From NCBI GenBank assembly GCA_036346375.1, contig CM070520.1:50610198-50674197 (forward strand): a stretch of 64,000 nucleotides of DNA, written 5' to 3'. Below, piece by piece: positions 41,260 through 53,689 of the stretch; position 1 is the stretch's first letter, and every line of letters begins with the position of its first letter. The position numbers and the translations under genes were made by a program. Below the pieces are notes generated by a model. The model was not told the DNA's origin, did no database searches, and saw nothing but the letters and a program-made list of their open reading frames with translations. Source of the stretch: Guadua angustifolia (Eukaryota; Streptophyta; Magnoliopsida; Poales; Poaceae).

Positions 41260-42336
41260 ACGATCGGATCAGAGGAAGTTCGAATGGGAATACGAACCGG
41301 ACGATCAGTTGAACGAATCGGCTCAAGATTCCGAATCGGAGAAGGATACGTACCTGCACGGATCCAAGATTCGGTCGGCCAATCGGAGACGTGATTAGAG
41401 GCAGGCCTAAACCATACCGTGCCACCATAGCCTTGCTGGCCCACCGTACTTGCCCGACTTGCCACACGGCCTATTTGCAATTCGTGCTGGTTTTGTGCCG
41501 TGTCAATCTAGATCTGACCTATTTGCAATATTGCGACAAGAGAAAAGGAGTTGGAGACGTACGGAGCTGAGACAGTGGGTACAAATATTAGTAGAAAAGA
41601 AATAAATTTTCTCTCTCCCTCATTGAGTCACCCGGAATGCAAGTGCCACTCTCAAGCTCCCCCAAAGCAATGCACTGTTCCGGTGAGCTCTAGCCTTGGC
41701 GCCCGCGTCACATTGAGCCTTTCTCCTTCCTCTTCAAAAGCTCTAAGTTGATATTACCTATCGCGCAGTGAAGTGCCAAAGTCACATCGTTGTCTTTATC
41801 TTCGACCACCATCTTCTCCAAAGCATAACTTCATCTCCGATAGCATCTCTGTGACCCCCTAAATCCTTTGCCATGCTCCATTTCAGCTGCGTCCCTTTGG
41901 GCTTAGCTACCACATGAAACTCTCTACCGTCGCCGCTATATACCACCGTCCAGCCACTCTGAGCATTCTTTTGTCACCTCTAACCATGTTCAAGTGATCG
42001 TGGTGAGCCACTAACTCTTTTGCGCTGCCCATTTCTACTCGGCATGGCTGTTTACACCATTTTTGCCACTACAATATCCTACACTGCTTTGTTTTATGCC
42101 ATCGGCTCACATCTGATGACCATTGTTCCTCGCGCCCATGGCATTAGCTTCACCCAGACCCAAGCTAGCTAATGCGATAACCCGATCTCCTTGTTCCCTT
42201 TTCTTTCACCTACTTCCTCATTGACCCGAGAGGCTTCAACGCTCAACACCACCATGCAACCGCCTCCAGCCACCTCTCCGGCCACCATTACCACCCGAAG
42301 CTTCACCATGACCTCCTGTTTCCATCCTCAGCCTCA
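41260..42336. other. Stretch without a supported gene
   Basis: C-rich sequence with many CACC/CCTC words (41600-42330) and small frames on +. It may be a degraded exon; similarity to anything known is not visible. Confidence 0.35.
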
Positions 42337-42344
42337 CCCATGCC

Positions 42345-43106
42345 TAGGAATGAAAACAGAACAGAAACAGTCGGTAAATAGCTATTTTCTTTCCATTTCA
42401 CATTTTTTACCAGTAATAGAAATGAAATCAGAAACCGCAAAAATGGATAGTGACGGAAACAGATGCAAACCGAAACGGAGTAGATACGAAAACGAAAGCA
42501 AAAAATTATATACAGTTATATTCCTATTTGTAACACCCTAAAAATTTATAAATTCTTCAATTGAGCATCTAATTCGGATTTTATGATTTTTTTCTGAATT
42601 TTTAGCATTTAATTAATGATTTTTGCTATTTTTATTTAAATAAATAATTTATTTGAGAAAAACAAAACCAAAATCTTGCAAGAAATAATTTTTTAAGTTC
42701 AAAATGTTATAAAATATTTTTGAGATTTTTTATAGAATTTTTAGGTCTATTTGATATTTTCTATAAAATAATATATATATTTATTGTATTATTTAAATTA
42801 GAAAACAAATTTAAAATCTCTATTTTTCTTACAGGCTGAAACCCACTTTTCATTCTCCTTGGCCTACTCTACTTCCTGACCCGAAAGATTTTTTGGTTTC
42901 ATTTATACGGAATTTTTAGTTTCATTTATACGGAATTTCCGTTCCATTTCTGTTTCCGTTAGAATTGGCTATCCCATTTCCGTTTCGGAAAAAAATTCTA
43001 TTTCTGTTTACATACCAACATTTTTCATTTTTTTTCCCAAAAAAGAGCTTTTGTTTCCGTTTTTCTCCGGAACGGTCAAAAACTTTTCGTTCCATTTTCA
43101 ACCCTA
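42345..43106. mobile_element. hAT-type non-autonomous element, 762 bp
   Basis: Left end TAGGAATGAAAACAGAACAG and right end TTCCATTTTCAACCCTA are inverted (TAGGGTTGAAAATGGAACG on the other strand), a well-known grass hAT terminus. The 8-bp flanks are CCCATGCC (42337-42344) and CCCGTGCC (43107-43114), one mismatch. The element is full of (G/C)GGAAAC and GTTTCCGTTT words near both ends. It contains a nested LTR-like piece from 42531. Confidence 0.85.
42531..42885. repeat. Gypsy-type LTR piece nested in the hAT element
   Basis: TGTAACACCCTAAAAATTTA is the usual start of a large group of grass gypsy LTRs; the sequence continues AT-rich, then CTACTTCCTGACCCGAAAG before hAT sequence resumes. No end with TSD was found. 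Confidence 0.45.
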
Positions 43107-43114
43107 CCCGTGCC

Positions 43115-46110
43115 TTTCCACCACTGCCTCGTTGTCGTTGAGCTCGAGAGTGAGCTCAGCCATGACACTCAGTTTATGTCCCTGGTTTGTCTCTTTAGCA
43201 AGTAGACCCACTTGTTAGGAGCATAATTAGGATTAAGTTAATCTAATTAATTTGGTTTAAAACATATGCATCTATGATATGTGGGCCCGATTAGGAATAA
43301 TGACTTTGTTTATAATTCAAACGGTTTTCAAAAATGAGTCAATAACATGTGAAACCCACGTGTCATTCTTTTTCAAAAAATAATAAAACATTGACATTTG
43401 GACCCACCTATCAACCAAAATGAAAGAAAATTATTTTCCTTAATTGAGTAATGTCCTTTCAAATTAGCAGAGAATATATCTTCTCTGTTCGAAGATGTAA
43501 TATTTGAAAATATGCCTTGGACATCAACCCCTTCTTTTTTTTTCTTTTTAGGATTTTTTCAAGTCGATTTAAATTCAAATGCTTGTAATTTTTGCATATA
43601 AACTCCAAATTGAGTAAAATCAGTTCCTAAATGTTTATAAAATCATGCTCTTTCCTAATATACAAAAATATGTGAAGTTTATCTCTATATATATTCATTT
43701 GATTCCTATATATGCTTTATGATATAATACGTGTAAACACTAATGCCTTGAAAACTTCCTTCATTAAACCAGAGGACAACCAAGTGTTCAACGAGCAAGT
43801 CAAGCTTCACATTTGATTATGTGGATCCTATTATTTAACTTAATTTATATTGTTTTACAAATTTATGTATACATGATGTACGTTCAAAAAATAGCTTTAT
43901 TATGGGTATCGATGGATAGTCCTACTTGTTGTATAGAACTAATGTTAATGTTGAGTATATTTGATTATATATACATATGCTTAGTAATACTTTAGTTTTT
44001 GGATGAACAAATGAATGGTTGAAACATTTGTTCAAAACATGGGAATTTTGACTTAATAAACTAGAAGGGGTATCTCTATTATTTTGGTATTAAAAAATTG
44101 AAAGCTAAGTTTTACGTGGGTGAGTTATTATTATTTGTGAAGTGTGAGGCATGAACTTGCATGTAGTGTAGGGGGAGTTCTAACCCGAGTTGATTAAGAA
44201 CTGAACGTAGTGTTGTATAATCCAAGATATCCGTACAACCATAAGTACTATTTATGGCATGGTTCTAACCTACTAAGTTATCTAGGGCTAGCTTTGCAAA
44301 TTAGAAGGCCTGAGTAGTACATGCATTTCGGGGTAGGTTTGCTTGAAGGGGTTCCCTCACCAAGGTGCTGGGATACAACGGTGCATACCTTACTATAGGG
44401 AAAATAGTTATGACAGGGCGTAAACTATCATTAATATTACGTTTATGAAAATTTTGTTTTTACTGCCATAGCGATGGTCAAACATCACTATGCTGGTGCA
44501 AAGTTAAGTCTAAATGACGAAATGGTTTTGTCGTGATTCCTCTGCCGCACACCAAAGGAAGTGTATTAACATATTGGTAACAATAGTTGGTCAGTCTTAT
44601 AGGTAAAGCTGTACACTTATCTTTTCAAAAAGGTGTGCTCGTAGTCATGAAAGACTTGATGCACTAACACTAGTTAGTCTTGAATCATTTACAAAAAATT
44701 GTGTCGAAAAAATGGTAGGTGGCCATGATTCAGATGTTATGCCAGGTATGGCAAGGAATGGATCGTTGATCACAGTCATGAAGGATTGTGATTTGCTTTT
44801 ATTTTGTTATATACTTGTTATTTACATACTTGTCAACTGTTGTATATAAATTTCACTGACAATCTACTACTTGTTATTGTTGAATGAATCTTGCTTCATG
44901 CAAAATTTGAGAATATGGTAGGATAGCCATTCCTTTGATATAACCATACAAATACTTATAATTGTGATACACTACAAGTTTTGCTAAGTAAAATGTACTT
45001 ACCTTTGCTTGCTGATATTCAAAGGGTGAAGGAATTGCCACCCTCGACGATTCATATTTTACTGCAGTTTATAAGGAATATGTTGATGATCTCGATTTTT
45101 GAGTTGAGACATACCACTGGACTGTCCTATTTTATTTTACTACCTTTTCAGCTGCATTTTATTCAGCCAATGGCCCTCTTATTGTAAGAACAATGTAACC
45201 TTTGTATATATAACCTATGTTTTTATATCAATGCCATGTTGAGTATGGATATGATGACAATGTTGTGAATATATGTGCTAGCCACTGATCATAGGATTAG
45301 TACAGTATACACATGAGGCCCTCAAATATTCCACATCCGGATCGGGGTCTCGACATTGGACCATGGTGATATCTCTTTTGAACTCTTATTATTTCTGTAT
45401 TGATCCAATGTGTTTTAGATCATGGAAACAAGTGGGTTGTGTAGCCTACTGAATAAGCTTTTTAGTGAGTTCAAGAGCACTTAATTCCAGCATAGAGTCA
45501 AAAATTATGATTGTTTTTCAAGTGTTGTCTATGCTAAAAATTAGGGCTGGTCGAACCACCCTTTAAGCCAGCGGTACTACTGCCATGTAAAATCTTATGC
45601 TACAAACCTCCGATGCTACCGCATTTTTGTTGGCAATAGTGATCTAATAGAATGTGTGTTTTCTGGCTACTTTGTTCTTTACTGAAATCAGTGCTCCTAG
45701 GCCTTGTCAGGGTGGTGCTATCAGACTCAAGTGTAATGACTAGTTATGTTGCATTAAATGCATAGTAACCATCTATTACAATTAGGACAAGTGTTCCTGG
45801 CTTTTATATGGCGGTCGTACCGATCTCAGTTGAAAATTGTGGATTTCGACCTCAATGGCTCTTTTGGTGGTTAGTGGCTATAAATACCCTCTCTCCTGCA
45901 ACAAGGGCATACTTTTGGCACCTCATTCATTCTCTTGATCTAGTGTGTCTTTCTTCTCAGTTATACACATGTTGCACTTAGTGACTAAGGAGAGAGGTCT
46001 CTAATTGCACTTGTTGCATCTAGAGGTGGATTAAGTATTATCAACTTGTGCTTATGTAGTACTTGGTAAGGGTCAAGTAATTCTTTGGGGCGGTAATTGT
46101 CTATCTTTTA
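43115..46110. other. LTR-like debris, no gene
   Basis: Degenerate repeat DNA. Words typical of grass LTR sequence include GGGGTAGGTTTGCTTGAAGGG (44330), GAGGCCCTCAAATATTCC and a border-like GGATCGGGGTCTCGACA (about 45336-45352), and TATAAATACCCTCTC (45889) followed by a leader-like part. No protein domain is visible. I could not delimit single elements. Confidence 0.4.
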
Positions 46111-46114
46111 CATC

Positions 46115-46499
46115 ATTTTCAGATTCTACTATTATTTCTCGCATTGCCAACCTAGGTGTTTCTATGGGTAGAGATAATACAGTTATTTCTTCTTCTGTTA
46201 CCTCTATTAAAAACATAGAAATTGATAGGCTCAGGGTGTCGGCAAAAAGCTCTATATCTAAAAGTAAGCATCCCTCACCTAAGATTAGCCTGGTTGAGGA
46301 GGAAGATGCAATTTTAGATACAGAACTCAGCCATATTCATGGAGAATTGACTGAGCATGAGAATGAGGGAGGATTTGATAATATCTGTTGTGATCTAACT
46401 GCAGTACCTCGTAGGAAAAAATCCAATCTCCGAAAAATTAACATGGGAGATTCGGCGTCTAAAAAACCAAAGACACCATCAAAACTAAGTCTCAAATGA
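46115..46499 (+). pseudogene. LINE (L1 clade) ORF1, C-terminal end
   Basis: Frame reads SDSTIISRIANLGVSMGRDN, then KNIEIDRLRVSAKSS and a basic end KKSNLRKINMGDSASKKPKT; stop TGA at 46497-46499. It is the tail of a plant LINE gag-like ORF1. The 5' part is missing, as expected of a 5'-truncated LINE insertion. The ATG of ORF2 overlaps its stop as ATGA. Confidence 0.7.
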
Positions 46500-49005
46500 A
46501 AGGAATTTTCTGGAATAGCAGAGGTCTTGGGGACTTGGCTAAACATGTGTATTTGGAGGATATGGTTAAAGATGAGCAAATAGATTTTATTGCTCTCATG
46601 GAAACGGGACGGGATCGGTTTCGAGATAGGACGCTAGAAAATTATGTGGTGGCAAAGAATTTATTTGGCATTGCATGGCACCGCATGGTCGGTCGGGGAA
46701 TGCTCCTCGGGTAGATCTTATGGTGTATGATATTGGAGCCATTGTGAAGGGAATTTTATGTAAAATTCACACTTCGCAATAAAGATGATGGCTTCAAATG
46801 GGCCTTAATTGCGTATATGGTACTTGCACAACAAGAGCATAAGGAGACGTTCTTAATAGAGATGGCGATATTTGTAGCAAAGAATCTCTGCCGTATATTA
46901 TTGGTGGGGATTTCAATATTATGCGTCGACCTGATGATAAAAACAAGGGCAATTTTGATACAAAATGGCCGGATCTTTTTAATATGGTTATTCAATCCCT
47001 AAGTCTCAGAGAGATAAATCTGTCTGGTCGTCAGTACACTTGAGCGAGTAGTGGAGATAATCCAACTTTTGAAAAATTAGACAGGGTTTTGGTTTCTACT
47101 GAATGGGAGCAAAAATTCCCACTCACGAGGGTGCACGCTAGGGATAGAAGCAACTCAGACCACACACCCTTGTTATTAAATACTGGTGCTTCCACCCATA
47201 ATAGAAAGGCACCACTATTCAAATTTGAACGGGCCTGGCTGATTAGAGAAGGTTTTTATGAAATGGTTGCTGATAAGTGGCAATCAGAGACGAGAGGGAT
47301 TAATGCAATTGAAAGATGGCAGAATAAGATAAGATATCTTCATCAATTTTTGAGAGGTTGGGCCAAAAATACAACTGGCCATAACAGAAAGGAGAAGAAG
47401 AAGTTAATTTCAATGATTGATGATCTAGATAAAAAGGCTGAGGGTACGATACTATCAGCTCAGGAATTAAACCTGAAGCATTACCTAAATGATCGACTAG
47501 TTCACTTGTTAAGGGAAGAAGAAATCAAATGGTATGAGAGAGCAAAAACCAAAGATCTCTTAGAAGGAGATGACAACACTCATTATTTCCATTTAGTTGC
47601 TAATGGTAAACATAGAAAACAACATATATTCAAGTTGGAGCAAGAAGATGGAATAATAGTGGGTGATGCTGAATTAAAAGCGTATATCACAAACTATTAT
47701 AAAAGGTTGTTTGGACCACCAGAAGAAAATAATTTCAGTCTTGTGGAGAATCAGAATCATGATTTACCTCAAGTAACACAGGAAGAAAATGACTTCCTCA
47801 TTGCATCATTTACTGAAAAAGAGGTTAAAGAGGCGGTATTCCATATGGAACATAATAAATCGCCTGGTCCTGATGGGTTCCCAGCAGAATTTTATCAGGT
47901 ATTTTGGGACATCATCAAAGAGGATCTTATGGCATTATTCACGGATTTTTATTATAACCGTCTACCTCTACATAGTCTTAATTTTGGGGTAATCACTTTA
48001 TTACCTAAAGTTATGGATGCAACAAAAATTCAGCAATACAGACCAATATGTTTGTTAAATGTAAGTTTTAAAATTTTCACTAAGGTGGCTACAAACAGAC
48101 TTATGGGAGTGGCCAGCAAAGTGGTTCGACCTTCGCAAACAGCTTTTATGCCAGGTCGGAATATAATGGACGGGGTTGTGATATTGCACGAGACCATTCA
48201 TGAATTGCATTCTAAGAAGCTCAATGGAGTGATTCTGAAGATCGACTTTGAGAAGGCCTATGATAAGGTCAATTGGTCTTTTCTTCAGCAAACCCTTCGC
48301 ATGAAGGGATTTTGCCCAAAATGGTGCTCATGGGTCGATAAGTTTGTTTCTGGGGGTAGTGTGGGCATCAAAGTTAATGATGACATTGGACACTATTTCC
48401 AAACCAAAAAAGAACTCACGCAAGGTGATCCCATGTCACCCATTCTGTTCAATCTTGTAGCAGATATGCTCTCTATATTGATTAAGAGATCAAAGAAGAT
48501 GGTCGAGTTAGGGGTTGTCCCCACCGATTGAGGATGGTTTATCCATTCTACAATATGCTGAGATGATAACGATCTTATTTATGGACCATGATATTGAGCA
48601 AGCTAAAAATATGAAGCTATTGCTCAGTGTGTTTGAGCAATTATCAGGTCTGAAGATTAATTTTCATAAAAGTGAGATTTTTTGCTTTGGTGAAGCCAAA
48701 CATTATGAAGAAATGTATACTAATATGTTTGGATGCGGGTTAGGTTCTTACCCATTCAGGTACTTAGGTATCCCGATGCATTTTCATAAGCTCTGTAACG
48801 CAGATTGGAGTGTAATCGAGGATAGATTCAAATGTAAACTAAGTACATGGAAGTCCAAACATCTTTCTTATGGGGGCAGACTAATCCTCTTAAATTATGT
48901 CCTCAGTAGCCTCCCAATGTTCATGATGTCTTTCTTTGAGATCGCAAAGGGCGTCCGTCGTAAACTGGATTTCTATAGATCCGTGTTTTTTGGCGAGTAA
49001 CTCGA
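46496..49005 (+). pseudogene. LINE (L1 clade) ORF2: endonuclease and reverse transcriptase
   Basis: Starts MKGIFWNSRGLGDLAKH (endonuclease N-terminus) with FIALMET; after frame changes LPYIIGGDFNIMRRPDDKNK and SDHTPLLLNTG complete the apurinic-type endonuclease. A 480-residue frame from 47089 to 48531 carries NKSPGPDGFPAEFYQVFW, YRPICLLNVSFKIFTKVA, PSQTAFMPGRNIMDG, LKIDFEKAYDKVNWSFLQ and LTQGDPMSPILFNLVADML. It then shifts frame; the expected FxxYADD active site reads LQYAEMITILFMDHD because of 3 extra bases near 48555-48570. GRLILLNYVLSSLPMFMMS closes the RT region. The product would cut and copy at the target site; this copy is dead. Confidence 0.92.
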
Positions 49006-50269
49006 TAGTTTAAAATTTTGCCTCGCAAAATGGGATATCTGTGTCGCCCTAAAGACCAAGGTGGTCTAGGAATAACTGATCTTGGAATAAAAAATAAATG
49101 TCTCCTAAGTAAGTGGTTATTTAAACTACTAAATGAGGAGGGGACCTAGCAGACTTTGCTCAGGAATAAATATCTGAGTTCAACATGTTTATCCAAGGTG
49201 CGTATTAAACCTAGGGATTCACATTTTGGGAAAGGGCTTCTCAAGGTTAGGGACATTTTCCTTAGTTGTGGAACATTTCACATACAGGATGGTTCACAAA
49301 CTAGATTTTGGGAAGACAAGTGGGTGGGTTCTAAACCACTTAAAGAACAATTTCGATCTATTTAATATTGTCCATTATCCTCATAGCACGGTGGCAAGTG
49401 TCATGGACTTAAATGCCACCAAATATTACGCGTTCGACGGGCTTTGGTGGGGATAAATTGACATCGTGGCATAACCTAGTAGCAAAAGTAGCTAGTATTC
49501 AGCTCACAAATCGAAGGGACACATTTACTTGGGATTTACATCGACACGGTCAATTCTCAATACGTTCTATGTATATTTATCTAATGAACCATAGTACTCC
49601 ATTCAATTGTAATTTCATTTGGAAACTAAAGGTTCCTTTGAAAATCAAGATTTTCCTTTGGTATGTTCAAACAAGGTGTTATCTTAACGAAAGATAACCT
49701 AGCTAAACGGAATTGGACCGAGTCATAAGTGTTGTTTTTAACGGCAATGAAACAATCAAGCACTTGTTCATTGATTGCCAACATGCCAAAAATATTTGGA
49801 GAGTTATTCAAATCGCATTGGGTTAATCGCACCAAGATCTATTTCGCATATGTTTGGACTTTGGTTATCGGGCTTTGAAAAGATAGAGAAGAGATTGATT
49901 TTTGCGGGGGTTGCAGCTCTCTTGTGGGATATTTGGTGCACACGCAATGATTTACTCTTTGAAAACAAACAATATACTTCTTGTTTGCAGGCTATCTTCG
50001 AGGGATACTTGGTTGCGATTTTGAGCACAGCTTGCAACATGAGAACTCAAGGAGACCGTCCGTGGCGAGTGGAGTTCGGAAGTCGTTCGTTACAAATATT
50101 TGCCAAGAATAGATGGCGAAATAATAATAGACTGTGTCTTTGATATATATATTTTTTTTAATCCTATTCCCTTAATTAGAGAACAGCTTGCTAGCTGAAA
50201 ACTTTGTAATTTGGTCGTATGCTTCGTGCAGAGACCGGGATTTTTACTCCCTTTATCTAAAAAAAAAAG
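49006..50269 (+). pseudogene. LINE ORF2 C-terminus (zinc-binding zf-RVT domain) and 3' end
   Basis: The sequence continues in several frames with TWDLHRHGQFSIRSMYIYLM, FIWKLKVPLKIKIFLWYVQT (49497-49690), then NGNETIKHLFIDCQHAKNIW (49740-49800): the reverse-transcriptase zinc-binding domain usual at the end of plant LINE ORF2. It ends with a further LWDIWCTRNDLLFENKQYTS part (49925-49985). The 3' UTR runs to GAGACCGGGATTTTTACTCC and an A-run at 50259-50269, typical of these LINEs. Confidence 0.9.
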
Positions 50270-50576
50270 GTAAGTCTCTGATCATCATGGTAAAAAAAAA
50301 GACCGTATTATCTTATATTAGTTTGCGCCCTTGTGCGTTACTTTATGTATTTTTTACATTCCTAAATTTAAATCGATTGTTTGTCATCTTAAGATTGCAA
50401 ACCTTGTCTTAGATAGAGTGTTGGCACACATAATTGAGACTAGTTGTTTAGGCTTTAATTAAGAAAAATTATTTTAATTTACGATTCCACATATAAAACC
50501 AGTTTTGATCAAAGAGAAATTAAAAATCGAGTATTCAACCATCCCCTCCCTCTAGTTGGCCTCTCGATCGTACAGC

Positions 50577-50853
50577 TAGGCCTGGAAAGCCCGACCTTGA
50601 ACTGGTAGGACCGACATAGGCTAAACCCAAGGCCAGAAGCCCAAAAGGTCAATTTTCCAATTAAAAAATATTTTTAAACTATTTTACTAATGTATATTAT
50701 TAAATTATTCCCCAAATAAAATGTTATATTTTATTAGTTAGTTAATGCCATATGGCTTTTTCGAACTTTAAGTTGGTTCGACATGCTGAGAATCTAGGCC
50801 CGAGCCCGGAAAAATCGAGCCAGACCGAGTTGGGCCGGATATGAACAGGCCTA
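50577..50853. mobile_element. hAT-like MITE with TAGGCCTG ends
   Basis: TAGGCCTGGAAAGCCCGACC at the left and CGGATATGAACAGGCCTA at the right form inverted ends; the body includes GGCCCGAGCCCGGAAAA. This is a common grass MITE family. A clear target duplication is not seen. Confidence 0.6.
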
Positions 50854-50979
50854 CGCCGAATTACTGACCTTTTGTGTAGCCGTCCAACGAAGTGATTTAC
50901 ATGCATGCCTACGTACTGCAGTATGGTCCATTCTATTTTGGCACTCCATTGCGTACCAAATTTTCGGGGGAGCACGTAA

Positions 50980-51271
50980 GGACATGTATAGTGATATAAG
51001 CGGTGACTATATATAATATATTTTTATATCATCTATAGGTAAGATTAAAGACAACTTATATAATATAATGTCTATGTGATTGTCTGTAATAATCTCCTAT
51101 ATAATTAATAGAATGTACGTATAATGGTATACATAGTATAAAGCTATCTATAAGTCCATCTGTTAAATAATAGACAACGTCTTTCTCTCTCCTCTCTCTT
51201 TTATCAACATTATCTAAAATCCTATATGATATATTTTTATAGACAGCTGATATATGTCATTGTATATACCC
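50980..51271. mobile_element. Tourist-like MITE (PIF/Harbinger), TSD TAA
   Basis: Left end GGACATGTATAGTGATATAA and right end ATATGTCATTGTATATACCC are imperfect inverted repeats; TAA flanks both sides (50977-50979 and 51272-51274). AT-rich, 292 bp and non-coding. Confidence 0.75.
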
Positions 51272-51440
51272 TAAGATTGCTGACCACTACTGTATTATAA
51301 CCAACCACTGGCTGAGGCGAGCAGCAAGCCGGTGTTTTCGATCGTATCGTTCATTGTCAAACCTTTGTTGGCTTGTTGCTATCATATCGTATTATAGTAA
51401 TCATTTATCATAAGCAGTCACGCCTTTGCTTTGCAAACTT

Positions 51441-51568
51441 ACCATTTGTTACGTTAAGTGGGCAACCTATGTTTAATTGATTGGTAAGCTACTTGCTCTT
51501 ACTTACCATTTGTTACGCTAAGTGGGCAACCTATGTTTAATTAATTGGTAAGGTACTTGTTCTTAGAT
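51441..51568. repeat. Direct repeat, 64-bp unit, two copies
   Basis: ACCATTTGTTACGTTAAGTG at 51441 and ACCATTTGTTACGCTAAGTG at 51505; both continue GGCAACCTATGTTTAATT and GGTAAG.TACTTG.TCTTA with few differences. Confidence 0.93.
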
Positions 51569-51949
51569 ATATCTTTTTTTAAAGTTCTTATTTTTAGTAT
51601 ATTGTTAACTAGTTATGTGCCCGTACGTTGTCAACGAAAACTTAATTTGTGACAAAAAAATTATTTACAAAGAACACTAACATTATCTAAATAATATTGT
51701 TCACTCTAAATGTACAATGGTTAAATATTTAAATCAATTCATCGAACATACAAATTTAAAGCACATGTTTACAAACTCGAGCTTAAAATTATCTTTAATT
51801 TCACAAACTTAAATAATAACATCACAGCACATGGGATTGTAAATTTGTAACACTATAATTTGAGATCGATCGATCGAGAGAGAGGCATCATGGACGCAAA
51901 GACATTGAAGAGGTAGGCGTCATCCATCCAATACTAAAGATCTCTGATC

Positions 51950-52330
51950 CACAGGACCTGATCTCCTCACCTATAGGCACAGACCCGCCTAATACTTGCT
52001 CCCCGTGCTATGGCAGCGATGGCACTTATTGCTGCGACGGAGGCACTTACCGGTGAGGAGGCAGAGACGCGTATTACTGCAGTGGCGGGGGCACATATTG
52101 TGAAGAAAACTGTTGTTGTGGATGGCCCCACATCGCCGGCGGAGGAGCGTGCAGGGACCTGATTGGTAGTACCACGGCGGCCCCTGGTAGTAATGCGGTG
52201 GTGCCTGGTAGCACTGTGGCAAGAGGACTTATTGCTGCTGAGGCAGCGCCCCGGGGACTTGCAGCGTTGGAGCGCACTGTTCGTTCATCTGCCCGTTCAT
52301 CGCATCGCATCTCGTCCCCGGTATGGCGGT
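51950..52330 (-). other. Proline/tyrosine-rich coding-like stretch, unassigned
   Basis: On the minus strand, frames with MPQCYQAPPHYYQGPPWYYQ (52222 on) and ATVLPGTTALLPGAAVVLP-type sequence (52310 on) overlap. A repeated CAxxACTGxGGGGGCAC pattern on the + strand indicates local internal repetition. It resembles a captured low-complexity exon; I do not recognise the protein. Confidence 0.35.
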
Positions 52331-52441
52331 TGCCACCGAGAATCCTTAAAACCTAGGAGAGAGGAAATGAGAGAGGATTTGGGGTTTCAATGATGCGTGG
52401 AGACTGGAGAGAGAGAGTGGTGGCGAAAAGAGTGGAACGGC

Positions 52442-53297
52442 TTAAATCCCCTTCCATCTCAGTCGTGCATATCAGATCTAACAGATCAGATACTTTACAG
52501 AGAAATGAATGATCATCACTAACTTCTAATTAGAAGTAGTAGAGATATGTGTCATCAATCATTCAGGTCTTTGTTCCAAACATCCTACATTATCAACTGA
52601 GTCCCATACTTATCATTTTGGTTCTGGGAAGACTCTCCGTTGATTGCTTATTGTACTCCGTTGGGTCACAAATACCTACATGTTATTTTTTATATCGATA
52701 TGGTCTTTAAAAAAAACTTTGATCACTAATTTCTATGGTAATATATTTATAAAATCTAATAAAATTATAATATTATGAAAGTACTTTTCGAGACAAATCT
52801 ACAAACATGATTTCTATATATCCAATTTAAATATTGAAAAGATACTAATAGTCAAAATTTCAAAAATTTAAATCCCATTCCATCTCAGTCGTGCATATCA
52901 GATTCAACAGATTAGGTACTTTAAAGAGAAACGAGCGCCCGCCATTAATTTCTAAATAGAAGTAGTAGGGATGTGTGTCGTCAATCATTCAGGTCTTTGT
53001 TCCAAACATCCTACATTATCAACTGAGTCCCGTACTTATCATTTTGGTTCTTGGAAGACTCTCCGTTGATCGCTTGTTCTACTCCGTTCGGACACAAATG
53101 CGTACGTGTTGTTTTGTATATCGATACGGTCTTTTAAAAATATCTTTGATTACTAATTTTTATAGTAATATATTTATAAAATCTAATGAAATTATAATAT
53201 TATAAAAATACTTTTTGAGACAAATCTATAAACATGATTTCTATGTATCCAATTTAAATATTGAAAGGATATTAATAGTTAAAGTTTCAAAAATTTA
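52442..53297. repeat. Tandem duplication, 426-bp unit, two copies, upstream of the PP2C gene
   Basis: TTAAATCCCCTTCCATCTCAG at 52442 and TTAAATCCCATTCCATCTCAG at 52868 start two copies that stay alignable to about 53297 (AAGTTTCAAAAATTTAA). Shared landmarks are CATTCAGGTCTTTGTTCCAA and GGTAATATATTTATAAAATC-like sequence. The unit contains TACTCCGTT.GG.CACAAAT, resembling a Stowaway-type MITE end. Confidence 0.95.
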
Positions 53298-53650
53298 ACT
53301 GCACCATTATCCAAACAAAATGTATTTGTGGCCAAAGAGAATAGCAGAGTGTAGAAGATATTAATATTTCCCTAGCAAGAAATAGAAGATATTAATGCTC
53401 AATTAATACAGGCCGTAGTCTATGTACACAGAACAAAAAGACAAGTCGACTGGACTTATTTTCCTACTATTTCCCTCAATAATAGTAGGCATTAAAAGAC
53501 CACCGTTGGATAGGAAGTGGACCGTTCCGGCCGTGGTACTAAACTACTAATGCCGCACACAAAAAACCGGATTTCTCTACCACGCCCCCGGATTTCCCCT
53601 CCAGGATCCATCCAAGCCGTCCGTTTCTGATCGAAGGGAAGCGAAACGGC

Positions 53651-53656
53651 CACGTG
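53651..53656 (+). promoter_or_regulatory. G-box/ABRE-like CACGTG in the PP2C promoter
   Basis: GGCCACGTGATC lies about 160 bp upstream of the first exon's donor site and near the likely transcription start. CACGTG with a preceding C is bound by plant bZIP/bHLH factors and is common in ABA- or light-regulated promoters. Functional use here is inferred only. Confidence 0.4.
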
Positions 53657-53689
53657 ATCATCTCCCTCCTGCGTGCTCGCTCATCACTG

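Noticed and set aside
40633..41394. 253-residue open frame on the + strand, Arg/Pro-rich
   Set aside because: It is antisense to the HAT-repeat coding region; high third-position GC leaves the opposite strand open. Composition (Arg/Pro runs) is that of a shadow frame.
53651..53656. Calling the PP2C a clade-A ABA co-receptor phosphatase because of the ABRE-like box
   Set aside because: The protein resembles the PPM1A-like group and lacks the clade-A layout; the box alone is weak evidence.
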